Shown: positions 1 to 9,694 of the stretch, piece after piece
Position numbering within the stretch: the first letter of the stretch is position 1
Layout of the letters: every line of letters starts with the position of its first letter
NCBI GenBank assembly: GCA_905221605.1
Contig: CAJNDS010000768.1
Span: forward strand, 208,359 to 270,358
Source: Symbiodinium natans
Lineage: Eukaryota > Sar > Dinophyceae > Suessiales > Symbiodiniaceae
Direction: 5' to 3'
DNA: 62,000 nucleotides
The notes under the pieces: generated by a model
Seen by the model: the letters and a program-made list of their open reading frames with translations, nothing else
Database searches by the model: none
Told to the model about the DNA's origin: nothing
Translations under genes and position numbers: made by a program

Positions 1-147
1 CCATTGTTTCCAAAGCAAAGCAGCTCACCCTTGTCGCTAAACAACAACGAAGTTTGTGGGTAAGTGCACGAGGAGCCGCCTGAATCAATCTCAAACTCCC
101 TACAACGACACCGTCGACGCCATACAAGTCCGCATGCACCGTATACC

Positions 148-246
148 TTGGGATGTTCCCCCTTTTACTAACAGCCCTTCATCGGCATAATCCCTATTAA
201 CGAGCTGGTAGTATAAGGGGTAAACCCTAAACCCTAAACATCCCAA
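148..246. mobile_element. MITE family 1, copy a (telomeric repeat inside)
   Basis: Terminal inverted repeat TTGGGATGTTCCCCC / ...CATCCCAA. Near its right end, CCCTAAACCCTAAA replaces the expected bases of the TIR. Flanks CGTATACC and CGTATCTG may be a decayed 8 bp duplication. Confidence 0.8.
221..239 (-). repeat. Telomeric block, CCCTAAA
   Basis: Two and a half units inside MITE family 1 copy a. Confidence 0.9.
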
Positions 247-260
247 CGTATCTGGCCCAG

Positions 261-360
261 GATCTCTGAGGCGTCGCAGTTCGCGGTCTCGGGAGCCTGT
301 GATCATGACCCCAAGACAAGCTTCGCAAACTTATCGCACCAAATGGCTCCAGCGGTTCAG
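261..360 (+). CDS. Hypothetical exon between a MITE and a telomeric block
   Basis: Follows ctggcccag and encodes 33 residues starting ISEASQFAVSGACDHDPKTS, with no stop. It ends at CAG|GCTTTAGGG, a possible GC donor opening onto a telomeric block. A further open piece (77-147, NQSQTPYNDTVDAIQVRMHR) lies left of the MITE in a compatible orientation, so the MITE may sit in an intron or interrupt the exon. Confidence 0.4.
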
Positions 361-361
361 G

Positions 362-403
362 CTTTAGGGTTTAGGGGGTTAGGGGTTTAGGGTTTAGGGT
401 TTA
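362..403 (+). repeat. Telomeric block, TTTAGGG
   Basis: Imperfect units; begins at the end of the 261-360 exon. Confidence 0.9.
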
Positions 404-559
404 CGGGAGTGGCCACACAAACACACACAGACACAGAGACAGAGACAGGGGGAGAATGTACTGGAATGCTTTGGAAAACAATACCCTGCTGATGGCATGA
501 CTTAGGAACCACTCTTGCCTAGCCCCTGCGCCATCACTCTAAGCCCCTCTTTTTTGTGA

Positions 560-629
560 TTAGGGTTTAGGGTTCAGGGTTTTAGGGTGTAGGGTTTAGG
601 GTTTAGGGTTTAGGGTTTAGGGTTTAGGG
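560..629 (+). repeat. Telomeric block, TTTAGGG
   Basis: Mixed with TTCAGGG and GTGTAGGG at its left. Confidence 0.95.
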
Positions 630-732
630 CCTCAAGACCACATTTCGAAGCTCTGCCGGTCCCACGTTTTCAAGTGCCTCGGCGTAAGGAGCCGCAGGCG
701 CACCGAGCCCACGCTCGAGGAGGGCCTGGTTT

Positions 733-909
733 GGGTTTAGGGTTTAGGGTTTAGGGTTTAGGGTTTAGTTTAGGGTTTAGGGTTTAGGGTTTAGGGTTTA
801 GGGTTTAGGGTTTAGGGTTTAGGGTTTAGGGTTTAGGGTTTAGGGTTTAGGCTTTAGGCTTTAGGGTTTAGGGTTTAGGGTTTAGGGTTTAGGGTTTAGG
901 GTTTAGGGT
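733..909 (+). repeat. Telomeric block, TTTAGGG, long
   Basis: About 25 units with one shortened unit and two GGCTTTA variants. Confidence 0.97.
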
Positions 910-1099
910 ACGGGGGGCAACCAAAGGGGGCCAGGGAACAAAACAGTCAACCCCAGAAGAAGCCCTTAAGCCCCCTGGACCAACCACAAATCAAACCCAA
1001 AGAACCAAGCACCCTTTTCTTACCAGGCGCATGGCACATCTTGAGACAAAAATTGTTTGCGGGTATTCTACCCTTCCAACCTATAAAAGGCAACCACCA

Positions 1100-1187
1100 G
1101 GGTTTAGGGTTTAGGGTTTAGGGTTCAGGGTTCAGGGTTTAGGGTTTAGGGTTCAGGGTTTAGGGTTCAGGGTTTAGGGCTTAGGGT
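1100..1187 (+). repeat. Telomeric block, TTTAGGG/TTCAGGG
   Basis: Alternating standard and TTCAGGG units. Confidence 0.95.
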
Positions 1188-1554
1188 GCAGCAGTGGGCC
1201 ATTCTAGAGGCAGGTTTCAGGAAGGTTGTTGCGCAGCTTATGGCCCTGCATCTTGCCACCTAGGGACTGCTGACGGTTCTCATTCTCACGACTGGGATTT
1301 CAGAAAAAAAAGGCTGCATGATTGAGATGCCTTCGGCAAGACCTTCTGGAATTTGTGGGTTTCGATGGATCTACAGTAAGCTCCAGAAAGTCGGAACATG
1401 GTGTAAGGATGATTGGAGCTGGAATTCCCTTTAGTATACCGAAAGGGGTATCCCCATAAGGATGTCCGTTGTCACAGCAACTCTTCAGCACGAGGGTTCA
1501 CAATCGATTGCAGGTTGGTTTGGTGCCTCGCATTCTGGCATGTTCTAGCTGCAG

Positions 1555-1643
1555 GCCTGAGAACATCCACGCTTTTGTTTGCCAGGCGATGGGCTATCTC
1601 GTTTATGGTGTGATCGTGGTCTGGACATCCGCCTTGGATTTGG
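1555..1643 (+). CDS. Hypothetical exon with a membrane-spanning segment
   Basis: Bounded by ttctagctgcag| and |gtaagc, both good splice sites. Encodes PENIHAFVCQAMGYLVYGVI and continues VVWTSALDLG, largely hydrophobic and probably a TM helix. A telomeric block begins 14 bp into the downstream intron. An upstream frame (1413-1510) ending TGCAG|gttggt may be the preceding exon, but part of it is a palindromic element, so it is uncertain. Confidence 0.5.
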
Positions 1644-1657
1644 GTAAGCAAGCATTG

Positions 1658-1703
1658 TCCCTAAACCCTAAACCCTAAACCCTAAACCCTAAACCCTAAA
1701 CCC
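1658..1703 (-). repeat. Telomeric block, CCCTAAA
   Basis: Six units, 14 bp after the gtaagc donor of the 1555-1643 exon. Confidence 0.95.
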
Positions 1704-1749
1704 CACGTGAATGTGTTTGCTTCAACTTCCCTGACCCGATTCCGTAGGT

Positions 1750-1777
1750 TGGGGGTTTAGGCTTCAGGGTTCAGGGG
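1750..1777 (+). repeat. Degenerate telomeric trace
   Basis: GGGGTTTAGGCTTCAGGG, only loosely telomeric. Confidence 0.5.
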
Positions 1778-1915
1778 AAGACACACGAAACCCTTGTTGG
1801 CCTTCTTGCGGCGCAGCTCTCTCCCGTCATTCTCGTGGCGCAACCTAGAAGGGAGCTGGCAGAGCCTTAAAAGATTTGATTTGAGTCTTGGACTCAGACT
1901 TCAGGGGTTCGGGGG

Positions 1916-2033
1916 TTGGGATGTTCCCCCTTATTACTAGCCCTTCATCGGGATTACAGTACCCCCTATAAGATAATCCCTATTCAGGACTGTCATGCTA
2001 AGATATGCTAAGTAATAAGGGCGAACATCCCGA
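1916..2033. mobile_element. MITE family 1, copy b
   Basis: TTGGGATGTTCCCCC at left, GGGCGAACATCCCGA at right, inner arms CAGCCCTT-like and ATAATCCCTATT as in other copies. Confidence 0.8.
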
Positions 2034-2602
2034 GTTGGGCGTTCTACGCACTTGGAGTTGAGCCTGCAGCTGGGTCGGGTGGGCGGGCTCGGGAATTTCG
2101 CGTCGGGAGCCTCCGGTGTCTGCTGTTTCAAGATGCTCACCAGGGAAGCCCCCGGTTATCGCCTGGCCACAACCCAGAGCACGAAGCCCCCACAGCTGAT
2201 GCCGAAATTTCCAAAAGCCCCCCTTCCCCCTTTCCCCCCCCCCAAAAAAAAAAAGAAAAAAGAACAAGAAAACAACAACCTCTAAAAGCGAAGGAACAGC
2301 TAGACCATCTATCCCAATCTTCTCCCAAGGAGCTTCCGCTGGTGCGCCGTGTCGGCCTCCTTCGACAAGGCCTGGCCTTGGCGTTTGCCTTGGAGGGGTT
2401 TTGGTCTTCAGAGTCTTCAAAGCTCCCCCCTAAACACCCCGATGCACCCGAAAGGCCCCTTCAAAACCCAACAGCATGACATCAAAGAGCCCCACGTACA
2501 CGTTGCATCATGCTGTATCACAGTCTCTCGTGCAAACCCGAGGCGTTCTTGAAGCTCTCTGGACATCTCGTCCAGGACTCGCTGCCGCTCCTATACTACT
2601 AA

Positions 2603-2699
2603 TTGCTTAAGAACCCCCCCAAAAAACAAAGAAGATTGTGTTTCATAAGTGTAATATAGGGATTATGATTATTTATTCTGTTTGGGGTTCTTAAGCAAA
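2603..2699. mobile_element. MITE family 3, copy a
   Basis: TIR TTGCTTAAGAACCCC / GGGGTTCTTAAGCAAA, AT-rich interior. Confidence 0.8.
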
Positions 2700-3370
2700 C
2701 AGCAGTAGACGGTGCAGGTTTCTGAAAGCCTGTCTATAGACGCGAACTGCTGTTGATCCTGTTTTGCAGAACGTGCTCTTGATCTTCGAAACTCAGACCT
2801 CCGTTAGAATGACTAGCCCCTTGTTGCCCATGTTTGGCCCTACTTGAGAATACTTGCATGTCATGAGAGCTTGAAAGCACTAGTGACCAGTGCTCCACCG
2901 CAAGGCCTGCAATGCCAATCTCCACAAAGTGACAACCTTACATCCCTAGACAACAGCCGTGATTGCTGTGGAATGTACGACTTACCCCGTTCGTTTACAA
3001 GCCTATTTCCATGAAGTCCTGTGATGTCTATGAGGTTCACGGTCCTTTAGATACTCAGATACTAAATACCTGTATGAAGAGGAAGATCATACGCACGAGT
3101 CCTCGCACTCGTCCTTCGCACGCGTGGACTCCTCGCGTGCCTGCTGCCAGGGCCAGGGCGTTTCGGCTTCAGGAACGCGGCTTCCGAGACTAGCGCAGTG
3201 TGGACAGGACGTTCGGCAAGTGGGAACAACTCTGTTCACCAACTTGCAAGAGGGGTGGCAAAGCCTTCAGGGATAACTCTGCGAAATGTTTCGTCGATCG
3301 AATCGTCCACCAATTGCAAAATCTATGCCTTCCTTACACACCTTGCTGCAGCTTTCTAACAATGTAGCCA

Positions 3371-3751
3371 ATGTGCGATTTGCAAAGGTTGCTTCACTTG
3401 AGGGGCGGGGCGAGGGGAACGAAAGCTAGCAGGTCCAGGCGAGGCGGGCTCCCAGGCATCACCACGCGCAGCAAGGGAAATGAGGAGGGCTCCCGGCATC
3501 AGCACACGCAGCTGCTCCAGCAACGCAGAGCTAACAGAGCTGGCGAGGCGGGCTCCAGGCATCAGCACACGCAGCTGCACCAGCAACGGAGAGGTAACAG
3601 AGTTGGCGAGGCGGATGGAGAGGTCACAGAGCTTTCAGCACATCGCATGAATGAGGTCACAAAGCTTTCAGCACATCGCATGAATGAGGGAGGGGCGGAG
3701 GGGGGAGGGGGAAGGGAGGGGGAGGGGAGGGGAGGGGGTGGGGGAGGGTAG
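3371..3751 (+). CDS. Repeat-bearing open frame, doubtful gene
   Basis: 126-codon frame containing two and a half copies of a 66 bp repeat (22 residues with HQHTQL and QQRR) and two copies of a shorter one (ELSAHRMNE), then running into GGGAGG low-complexity DNA. The 66 bp period keeps the frame, which fits either a repeat protein or a minisatellite with no coding role. The antisense strand is also open. Confidence 0.2.
   Translation: MCDLQRLLHLRGGARGTKASRSRRGGLPGITTRSKGNEEGSRHQHTQLLQQRRANRAGEAGSRHQHTQLHQQRRGNRVGEADGEVTELSAHRMNEVTKLSAHRMNEGGAEGGGGREGEGRGGGGGG
3487..3612. repeat. 66 bp tandem repeat, about two copies
   Basis: GCATCAGCACACGCAGCTGC ... repeated with a few changes; adjacent shorter duplication at 3620-3686 (AGCTTTCAGCACATCGCATG twice). 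Confidence 0.8.
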
Positions 3752-3832
3752 GATGGAGGGGGATGGGGGTGGGGGGGAGGGGGTGGGGTGGGGTGGGGGC
3801 GGGGGGGGGGGGAGGGGAGGGGGAGGGTGCTT
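3687..3832. repeat. GGGAGG/GGGTGG low-complexity tract
   Basis: Almost pure G with A/T interruptions. Long proline- or glycine-rich frames here are artefacts. Confidence 0.9.
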
Positions 3833-3869
3833 GGGAATCCAAGCTTCCGGTTCGACAAAACAGGACCCA

Positions 3870-4310
3870 CCCAGAAATATTGTGTGATGTGCACAACGTC
3901 ATGCCTTGAAGAGACGTGCGGGGCAATGTCCCCCGCATCAGAGACGCTCAAAGCCAAAATCCGGTGCCGCCGATTCTCCAAACATCAAGCGCCACACCAA
4001 TGACCAATGCTCGTCGAAGACGAGTACTAAAATTGAATGCTCTCAACACCCTCAGCAACTGAGGCCCCTATGAGCTACGCACCATGAACAATCCCTGAAC
4101 TCCAACTTTGCACACTTGCGGAGAACCTCGGCAAGTGCTGCACCGTTCCGTTCGGCTGCTGCTTCAAGGTTTCGCCGCTCGGCCTGGAGGCCGACGCAAT
4201 GCTGCGAGAGTCGCAGGGTTCAGTGAAAAACACGCAACGAGCATCAAACTACGCTGAGACAAGGACTGCGATCATAAAATCACGGGTTCTATGACACAAA
4301 GCCGATGTTA
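3870..4310. other. No supported gene
   Basis: Mixed unique sequence; no exon with convincing borders and no telomeric block. Confidence 0.4.
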
Positions 4311-5056
4311 GATGCAACAGACATTGGTAGTTGAGGAGGCCGTCGCCTCTGTAGATTCGCTGGTTATTGATGCTCCCTTGTCACCGCGCAAAGGGTGGAG
4401 TGCGGCATGGGACCTGCCTGGTGCAACTGCAAAGCCCTTGTGGCCACTATCATGTGGATTTTACACGACGCCCATGGTGTTCAAACGCTTGTAGTGCCGG
4501 TCGCACGTTGACACCTTCTAGCGCAGTCGGGTGCTGCCTGTTGCATGAAGCAAGGAAGCCTTGGGGGAAGCCTTCCGCAGAACGAGCTTGCACGGGGAAT
4601 ATTGATAACCGCGTTCTTCCGATCCCTTTGCCGCCCACTTTCGCTTGGTATGCAATCGGCAACATGACACTTTCGGGATGCGGGATATCATGCAACCCAA
4701 CCAACCCACAAGCATTTAAACCCCGCGGCCGGTGCATGAAACGCGAACCCCTTGTGCGACGATGACACCTGCGCAAAAAAAAAAACACATGCAATTTCAA
4801 TGCTGTTCATGAACTCAGTCTCGATGAGATATCTCAACGGCACGGTCCTCGAAGCTCATTTCTTGCCGTTGCACGGCTTCGGCCAAAGCTTCATCTGCCT
4901 GCTGGACAAAGGTAGACACTGGCATTACCTTAAAACCCGGAGATCCTCCATAACCGTGCGTTCTGCATGCAGCAAGCGTCCGCTTTTGGCAATACAAGAT
5001 GAAGCACGGGCCTGATGAGGGTCAGCTCAAGCAGGGTTTTCCGCTCCCCGACCATC

Positions 5057-5160
5057 TGCCCCCTCCCACCCCCCCCCACCCCCACCCCCCCCCCCCACCC
5101 CCCCCCCCACACCCCCCCCCCACCCCACCCCCCCACCCCCACCCCCCCCCCCCCCCCAAC
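5057..5160. repeat. C-rich low-complexity tract
   Basis: CCCACCCCC-type sequence over about 100 bp; no gene. Confidence 0.9.
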
Positions 5161-5491
5161 TCCCTGGCCATGCCTAGATCCTCATTCCTTCGCAAACCAG
5201 TTTAGAACCCCCAAAAACCCCCAGCTGCCCTCCTGCATCAAAAAGCCCTACAGTGCCAACTACCTTCCTATGGTTGTTAAGGGCACCTCGACCTCGGCGG
5301 CGCGGCGCCGCGTCGCCAACTCCAAACGGAGCTCCTACAAAGAAGGCTGCGTACTTACGTGGGCATGTCAATATTCACAGTATTTCAAGTCACACGGGTC
5401 CAAAGCACTTCGGGGAGCAGCTCTCTCGCTCTCTTCTCCAAAATGACGAATCGCCAGCACACCCTATTTTGGGGAGAAGGTGGATCTCAAT

Positions 5492-5578
5492 CTCTTCCTT
5501 CCTTCCTTCCTTCCTTCCTTCCTTCCTTCCTTCCTTCCTTCCTTCCTTCCTTCCTTCCTTCCTTCCTTCCTTCCTTCC
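5492..5578. repeat. (CTTC)n microsatellite
   Basis: About 21 perfect tetranucleotide units. Confidence 0.95.
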
Positions 5579-5930
5579 GCCGCACTAGGCCCCCGAAGGA
5601 GCCGCCCCTATAGGGGCATGCGTCTAGCGAGTCAGTCGGTCTGAACTGCTGAACTGGGGGAATTGAGGTGGAGACAGAGCATTCAACTACAACCACGGTA
5701 TGACTTCCCCCTATGTTCAGTGTGGACAATCAGCGATCAGAGAAAACGCCGTCTTTAGGACAAAATGAAGGGAAGGCAAAAACGTGCATGGTAGATGTGC
5801 TGAACGAAAGGTGTTCCCGCCCACGAATTGTGACCTTCCCCATGTGTCATGGTCCCCGTCACAGATTTAGGTGACAGGGGACAAAGGACTAAGCTGAGAT
5901 TGCCCCCCCCCCCTCCCCAACAACCAATCT

Positions 5931-5932
<2 letters not shown>

Positions 5933-5971
<39 letters not shown>
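5933..5971. repeat. (CT)n microsatellite
   Basis: About 18 dinucleotide units after a C-rich run. Confidence 0.9.
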
Positions 5972-5976
<5 letters not shown>

Positions 5977-6523
5977 CCACAATACAGATCGGAAGCCCAA
6001 GGTGTTTGTGAGAGGCTCTCTTGAAATAACGTTGCAAACCATGGCCCAACGACATGTGGGAGAGCTTCGCAATCTAAGCCGCTAGCCCTGCCCATAGCAA
6101 CATGCCTTTGCTTTGCTAATTGTTTCTTGTCTCTTGGCATTGGAAGACAAAGTAGGGGACAAGATAGAGAACATGAGAAGAGGTAACGGAACGCAAGCCG
6201 CACAAGATCAAGGGGCTAAGATCACTCCCGTTCTTTGCTGGCTCTATTCGCTTTATTTTTGCAGCAAATGACAGTCGAGAGGCACAGCAATAGAAGCATA
6301 GATGGAACGCGCCAAATTGAAAATACTCCTCTTGTTCGTCTTTCCCTCCTTCAATGAAGCAAGTCCTATATGTCTCCCAGCTGCAGCACCCAAGCACGGG
6401 ACCGGCTTCGAGATCTCCGTTTAAACTTCGAAACAGTAAAAGGTAACGCAGTCTTGTTTCTCTTGACCTGCTACTTCTTTTTCTCACACTCCTTTCCATG
6501 TAGTAGACCTTCCTCGCCTCGTA

Positions 6524-6898
6524 TTGGCCCTTGAAGACCGGAAAGTAAGACGGGGATGTGTAAGAGAACGCGCGCAGAAACAGCGTGAAGGAACCAGATC
6601 ACAGAGCTTTGTGATGCTTATCGAGATACTCTTCTCTTCTTTGCAACAGAGCGAAACAATGGGCTTACATGACAAATTCATCCTGAAATGGTTTCCCTGT
6701 ATCTATCTCCCTCTCTCTCTCTCCATCACTCTCTTCCTCTTCACGTTGCTGTCCGAGCGTAAGCTGCTGAATAAACCAATAACGTGGGCTAGGGATGTCT
6801 CCTGTGAATACACCACCACCCTCCCCCCCCGCCCACCCACATCATCCCAGCCTAAACCCCCGAAAATGAAAGGCAACGACGATGCAGACTCAACGTAA
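6524..6898 (+). CDS. Hypothetical ORF, 124 codons
   Basis: Basic N-terminus, a hydrophobic stretch after FILKWFPCIYLPLSLSITLF, then a proline-rich tail. Part of the hydrophobic section is a CTCT microsatellite. No splice support. A 127-codon frame on the other strand (6116-6499) is equally plausible. Confidence 0.2.
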   Translation: MALEDRKVRRGCVRERAQKQREGTRSQSFVMLIEILFSSLQQSETMGLHDKFILKWFPCIYLPLSLSITLFLFTLLSERKLLNKPITWARDVSCEYTTTLPPRPPTSSQPKPPKMKGNDDADST

Positions 6899-6968
6899 AG
6901 CGTCGAGATCTCCCACTGCCACTATCAAGACACACGTCATCTTACGAGACTGCTGGAGAATGCAGGTG

Positions 6969-6992
6969 ACCCTAAACCCTAAACCCTAAACC
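6969..6992 (-). repeat. Telomeric block, CCCTAAA
   Basis: Three units before the 21 bp minisatellite. Confidence 0.9.
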
Positions 6993-7027
6993 TCTCTTTC
7001 ATATATAATTTAAATGTTAAGGAGTTA

Positions 7028-7318
7028 CTGGGCAAGATCATTTTTTTATTGGGCAAGGACATTTTTTTACTGGGCAAGGTCAGTTTTCTACTGGGCAAGG
7101 TCATTGTGTTTACTGGGCAAGGTCATTTTTTTCTGGGCAAGGTCATATTTTTACTGGGCAAGGTCGTTTTTTTTTCTGGGCAAGGTCATTTTTCTACTGG
7201 GCAAGGTCATTTTTTACTGGGCAAGGTCATTTTTTTACTGGGCAAGGTCATTGTTTTACTGGGCAAGGTCATTTTTACTGGGCAAGGTCATTTTTTTACT
7301 GGGCAAGGTCGTTCCACA
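7028..7318. repeat. About 21 bp minisatellite
   Basis: About 14 copies of TTTTTACTGGGCAAGGTCA with variable T-run length. Telomeric blocks lie 35 bp before and 100 bp after. Confidence 0.95.
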
Positions 7319-7418
7319 AGTGAAATAATTTCTCAATGTTGTGGGATTCTTCGGGCGGGTGGGTATTTTTCTGGAGTAATAATTTTTTGACTAGTGAATG
7401 CTTGGACTTGAGATGCTG

Positions 7419-7445
7419 AACCCTAAACCCTAAACCCTAAACCCT
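7419..7445 (-). repeat. Telomeric block, CCCTAAA
   Basis: Ends in CCCTCAG, a possible acceptor; the next block is 118 bp away in the opposite orientation. Confidence 0.95.
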
Positions 7446-7562
7446 CAGCTGCCCGAATCTACGGAACATGCCAAGGAAGCGAGTCAAGGGGCCCTTTGTT
7501 TGCGGGGGCTCCTGGACCCGCTCATCTTTGCCCGAGCGTAGCCGCCTCAGAGTCTTGAGGCA

Positions 7563-7684
7563 GGGTTTAGGGTTTAGGGTTTAGGGTTTGGGGTTTGGGG
7601 TTTGGGGTTTGGGGTTTAGGGTTTAGGGTTTAGGGTTTAGGGTTTAGGGTTTAGGGTTTAGGGTTTAGGGTTTAGGGTTTAGGG
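7563..7684 (+). repeat. Telomeric block with TTTGGGG patch
   Basis: Four adjacent TTTGGGG units within standard repeat. Confidence 0.97.
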
Positions 7685-7794
7685 CCTTTCATGGCCTGGT
7701 CGATACCGGCTGCCACCGTCACAAGTGGGTCAGGTTCTCATGCAGGGCAGGCCCAGAACCTCTGCCTGTCCTGAGGCAGATAACATAGGGGCCT

Positions 7795-8030
7795 CAACAA
7801 TGTTCACAGGGTTTTGGGGGGTCACTCTAGCATATTTGTCAAAGGGACCATAAGGGAAAGCAGCAATTATTCCGACCCCCCCTGTATTGTAATTATGGTA
7901 CATTTATCAAGGGGCCAGAAGGGAATACTACTAGCAGCAGTTATAGCATATTGTTAAAGGGGACCAGGTCACTATAGTCTATTTAGAAAGGGGACCATAA
8001 GTACCATCAGGGAATAATTCCGACGACCCT
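7795..8030. repeat. Compound inverted-repeat region, MITE family 6
   Basis: Three repeats of GTC(A/C)..TAT..TTA..AAGGG(G)ACCA type with AATTATTCCGAC at two places. A related piece, inverted, is at 18584-18690. Confidence 0.5.
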
Positions 8031-8033
8031 GGT

Positions 8034-8155
8034 GATAGGATTCGGGGGACCCTTGGGGATAAAGACCCTCCGAATAAGGTCCCTGTTTAAGAGAGCCAGA
8101 AGAGGGTTCAGAAGGGGTTCCCTTTTAAGGGTACCCCTTATCCTACCTAGGAATT
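8034..8155. mobile_element. MITE family 5, copy a
   Basis: GATAGGATTCGGGGGACCCT ... GGGTACCCCTTATCCTACC; shares the interior GTTTAAGAGAGCCAGAAGAG with copy b. Confidence 0.75.
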
Positions 8156-8233
8156 ATTGGCCGGCTGGCTCCATGAGCTCGGCATGCTCGGCCTTCATCT
8201 CCTTGCCTGCTTCGTCGAACCTCCAGGCACTAG

Positions 8234-8275
8234 ACCCCTAAACCCTAAACCCTAAACCCTAAACCCTAAACCCTA
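8234..8275 (-). repeat. Telomeric block, CCCTAAA
   Basis: Five units, ends CCCTACAG. On the minus strand, a frame WRFDEAGKEMKAEHAELMEP follows it. Confidence 0.95.
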
Positions 8276-8320
8276 CAGTAAACTTGAGTGCTGCCATGTT
8301 TTGCCCATTTGGGAAGGGGG

Positions 8321-8396
8321 GGGGGGTTCCGAAATTCGGGGTACCTCATTGGGGGTCCTTGTTATAAGGGAACCCTACTATTAGGGGCCCGTTATG
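8321..8396. mobile_element. MITE family 4-related copy
   Basis: GTTCCGAAATTCGGGGTACC ... AAGGGAACCCTACTATTAGG, homologous in reverse orientation to 30530-30616. Confidence 0.6.
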
Positions 8397-8725
8397 TTCT
8401 GCAACCTGGAGTAGCTCATCTTGCATCTTAACCTTGGTCAAGCCCGAATGCTCTGGGCTGCCTCGAGATGTACTGATACGGATCAGGGTGTGCAATTTGG
8501 TGCATGGAACACGTCTCTGCTCTTTTTGGTCGCTTCGGCGTGCTCTTGGCCCTTATTGGTTTCGGGGGTTAGAGCTTGCAAGGGTCGACGCCCTACTAAG
8601 ACCGAACAAGCGCTTCGCAAGTCAGCTTGCCCGGATGTGGTTTTGGGTCAAGTTTGGGGTGTCTCGTAAGACCCCAGGGATGCGCATCACCACACTCTCC
8701 ATTCACGAGGGGGAGGCTGCCATCC

Positions 8726-9098
8726 CTACCCACTCCCAGGCCTTTTTTGTGTGAAGCCTTGACAGTTCTCCATCGAATGTGGGTGGTCAAGGAATTCTTT
8801 GAAACGAATGCATAGGATATCTCTTGCTGCATCTCGTTGTGTGGATTGTGCAACAATCTTGTTGTGCAGGTTTCCAATTTCGTCCGTGGGTTCTTGGGAT
8901 GTTCCCCTTCTACCAACAGCTCCTTAATAGGGAGATCATAAAAGGGGATCGTGTAATCTCTATTAAGGAGCTGCTAGGAAAAGGGGGAACTTCCCAAGTG
9001 GGTTCCATGACCTGCCTCTTCTCGAGTTCCCGGCGTTCACGCTGTGTCTCGGCCGCGATCTGTCGGACCAGCCACTGCTCGTCACACTTCGCGCGGCC
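8726..9098 (-). CDS. Coiled-coil-like coding segment interrupted by MITE family 1
   Basis: Part A (9098-8998) follows a C-rich tract and gcgaag|; it encodes CDEQWLVRQIAAETQRERRE and LEKRQVMEPT, a charged helix. It stops at the MITE (8894-8997). Part B (8885-8726) continues DEIGNLHNKIVAQSTQRDAA and on to SGSG|gtaggg. Removing the MITE and one copy of its 8 bp target duplication joins A and B in one uninterrupted frame. With the MITE retained, translation ends a few codons into it. A canonical GT-AG excision that restores frame was not found, so the insertion may break the gene. Confidence 0.6.
8894..8997. mobile_element. MITE family 1, copy c, perfect 8 bp target duplication
   Basis: TIRs TTGGGATGTTCCCC and GGGGGAACTTCCCAA. 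GTGGGTTC flanks it exactly at 8886-8893 and 8998-9005. It sits inside a coding segment. Confidence 0.9.
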
Positions 9099-9120
9099 CT
9101 TCGCAGCAGGGCAGAGGTAG

Positions 9121-9180
9121 TGGGTGGGCGGGGGGGTGGGGCGGTGGGAGGGAGGGGGGGGGGGGTGGGGGGGAGGGGGG
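9121..9180. repeat. G-rich tract upstream of the coiled-coil exon
   Basis: On the minus strand this is a strong polypyrimidine tract 25 bp before the proposed acceptor at 9099. Confidence 0.8.
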
Positions 9181-9395
9181 TATACTCATGGAAAGGGGTA
9201 AAGGTTGCAATGCCTGTGTTTGTGAGGGTGCGTTCTTTGTCAGCTAAGATGCCCGGCTCAGCGAAAGCAGGAGTAGAGCTACAGCGAATGCCAAACTTCT
9301 CACAGTGTCGCACGTGCAGCCATGCCGGGGAAGGCGCTTTGCCACTGCCACTGCCACTTCCGACAAGAAGAAAAAAACCAAAGAACCCGAATCCG

Positions 9396-9435
9396 AAACC
9401 CTAAACCCTAAACCCTGTACCCTAAACCCTAAACC
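9396..9435 (-). repeat. Telomeric block, CCCTAAA
   Basis: One CCCTGTA unit; 17 bp before the acceptor of the 9453 exon. Confidence 0.95.
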
Positions 9436-9452
9436 GGGTTTCTAAACTCCAG

Positions 9453-9542
9453 GCCTCGGCAGAACTGAGGCGATTCCGCAGCTCCTGATCCAGGTTGAGA
9501 AGCAACTTTCCGTGCAGGCGTCAGAAAGGCATCCAACAAACC
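9453..9542 (+). CDS. Hypothetical exon after a telomeric block
   Basis: Acceptor ctaaactccag| lies 17 bp beyond the block ending at 9435. The frame reads LGRTEAIPQLLIQVEKQLSV then QASERHPT and stays open to 9552. The donor is not certain (GC at the Q-A-S-E-R end is possible). Confidence 0.45.
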
Positions 9543-9566
9543 CCCTATGTAGCTAACTATGTGTAC

Positions 9567-9669
9567 AATGGAATGTTCCCCCTTATGCTAACAGCTCCTT
9601 AACAGGGATTCTAGTACCCCCTATGATAATCCCTGTTATGGGCTGTTAGTATAAGGGGGAACATCCCCA
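9567..9669. mobile_element. MITE family 1, copy d
   Basis: GGAATGTTCCCCCTTATGCT at left, AAGGGGGAACATCCCC at right. Flanks TATGTGTA and TATGTGTG suggest an 8 bp duplication with one change. Confidence 0.85.
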
Positions 9670-9694
9670 TATGTGTGCATGAAGAAGCCTTGTC

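Noticed and set aside
1-1200. Dense TTTAGGG near the window start as a true chromosome end
   Set aside because: Blocks are short, interrupted and mostly in the orientation of a right-hand end, and the same density continues throughout the window.
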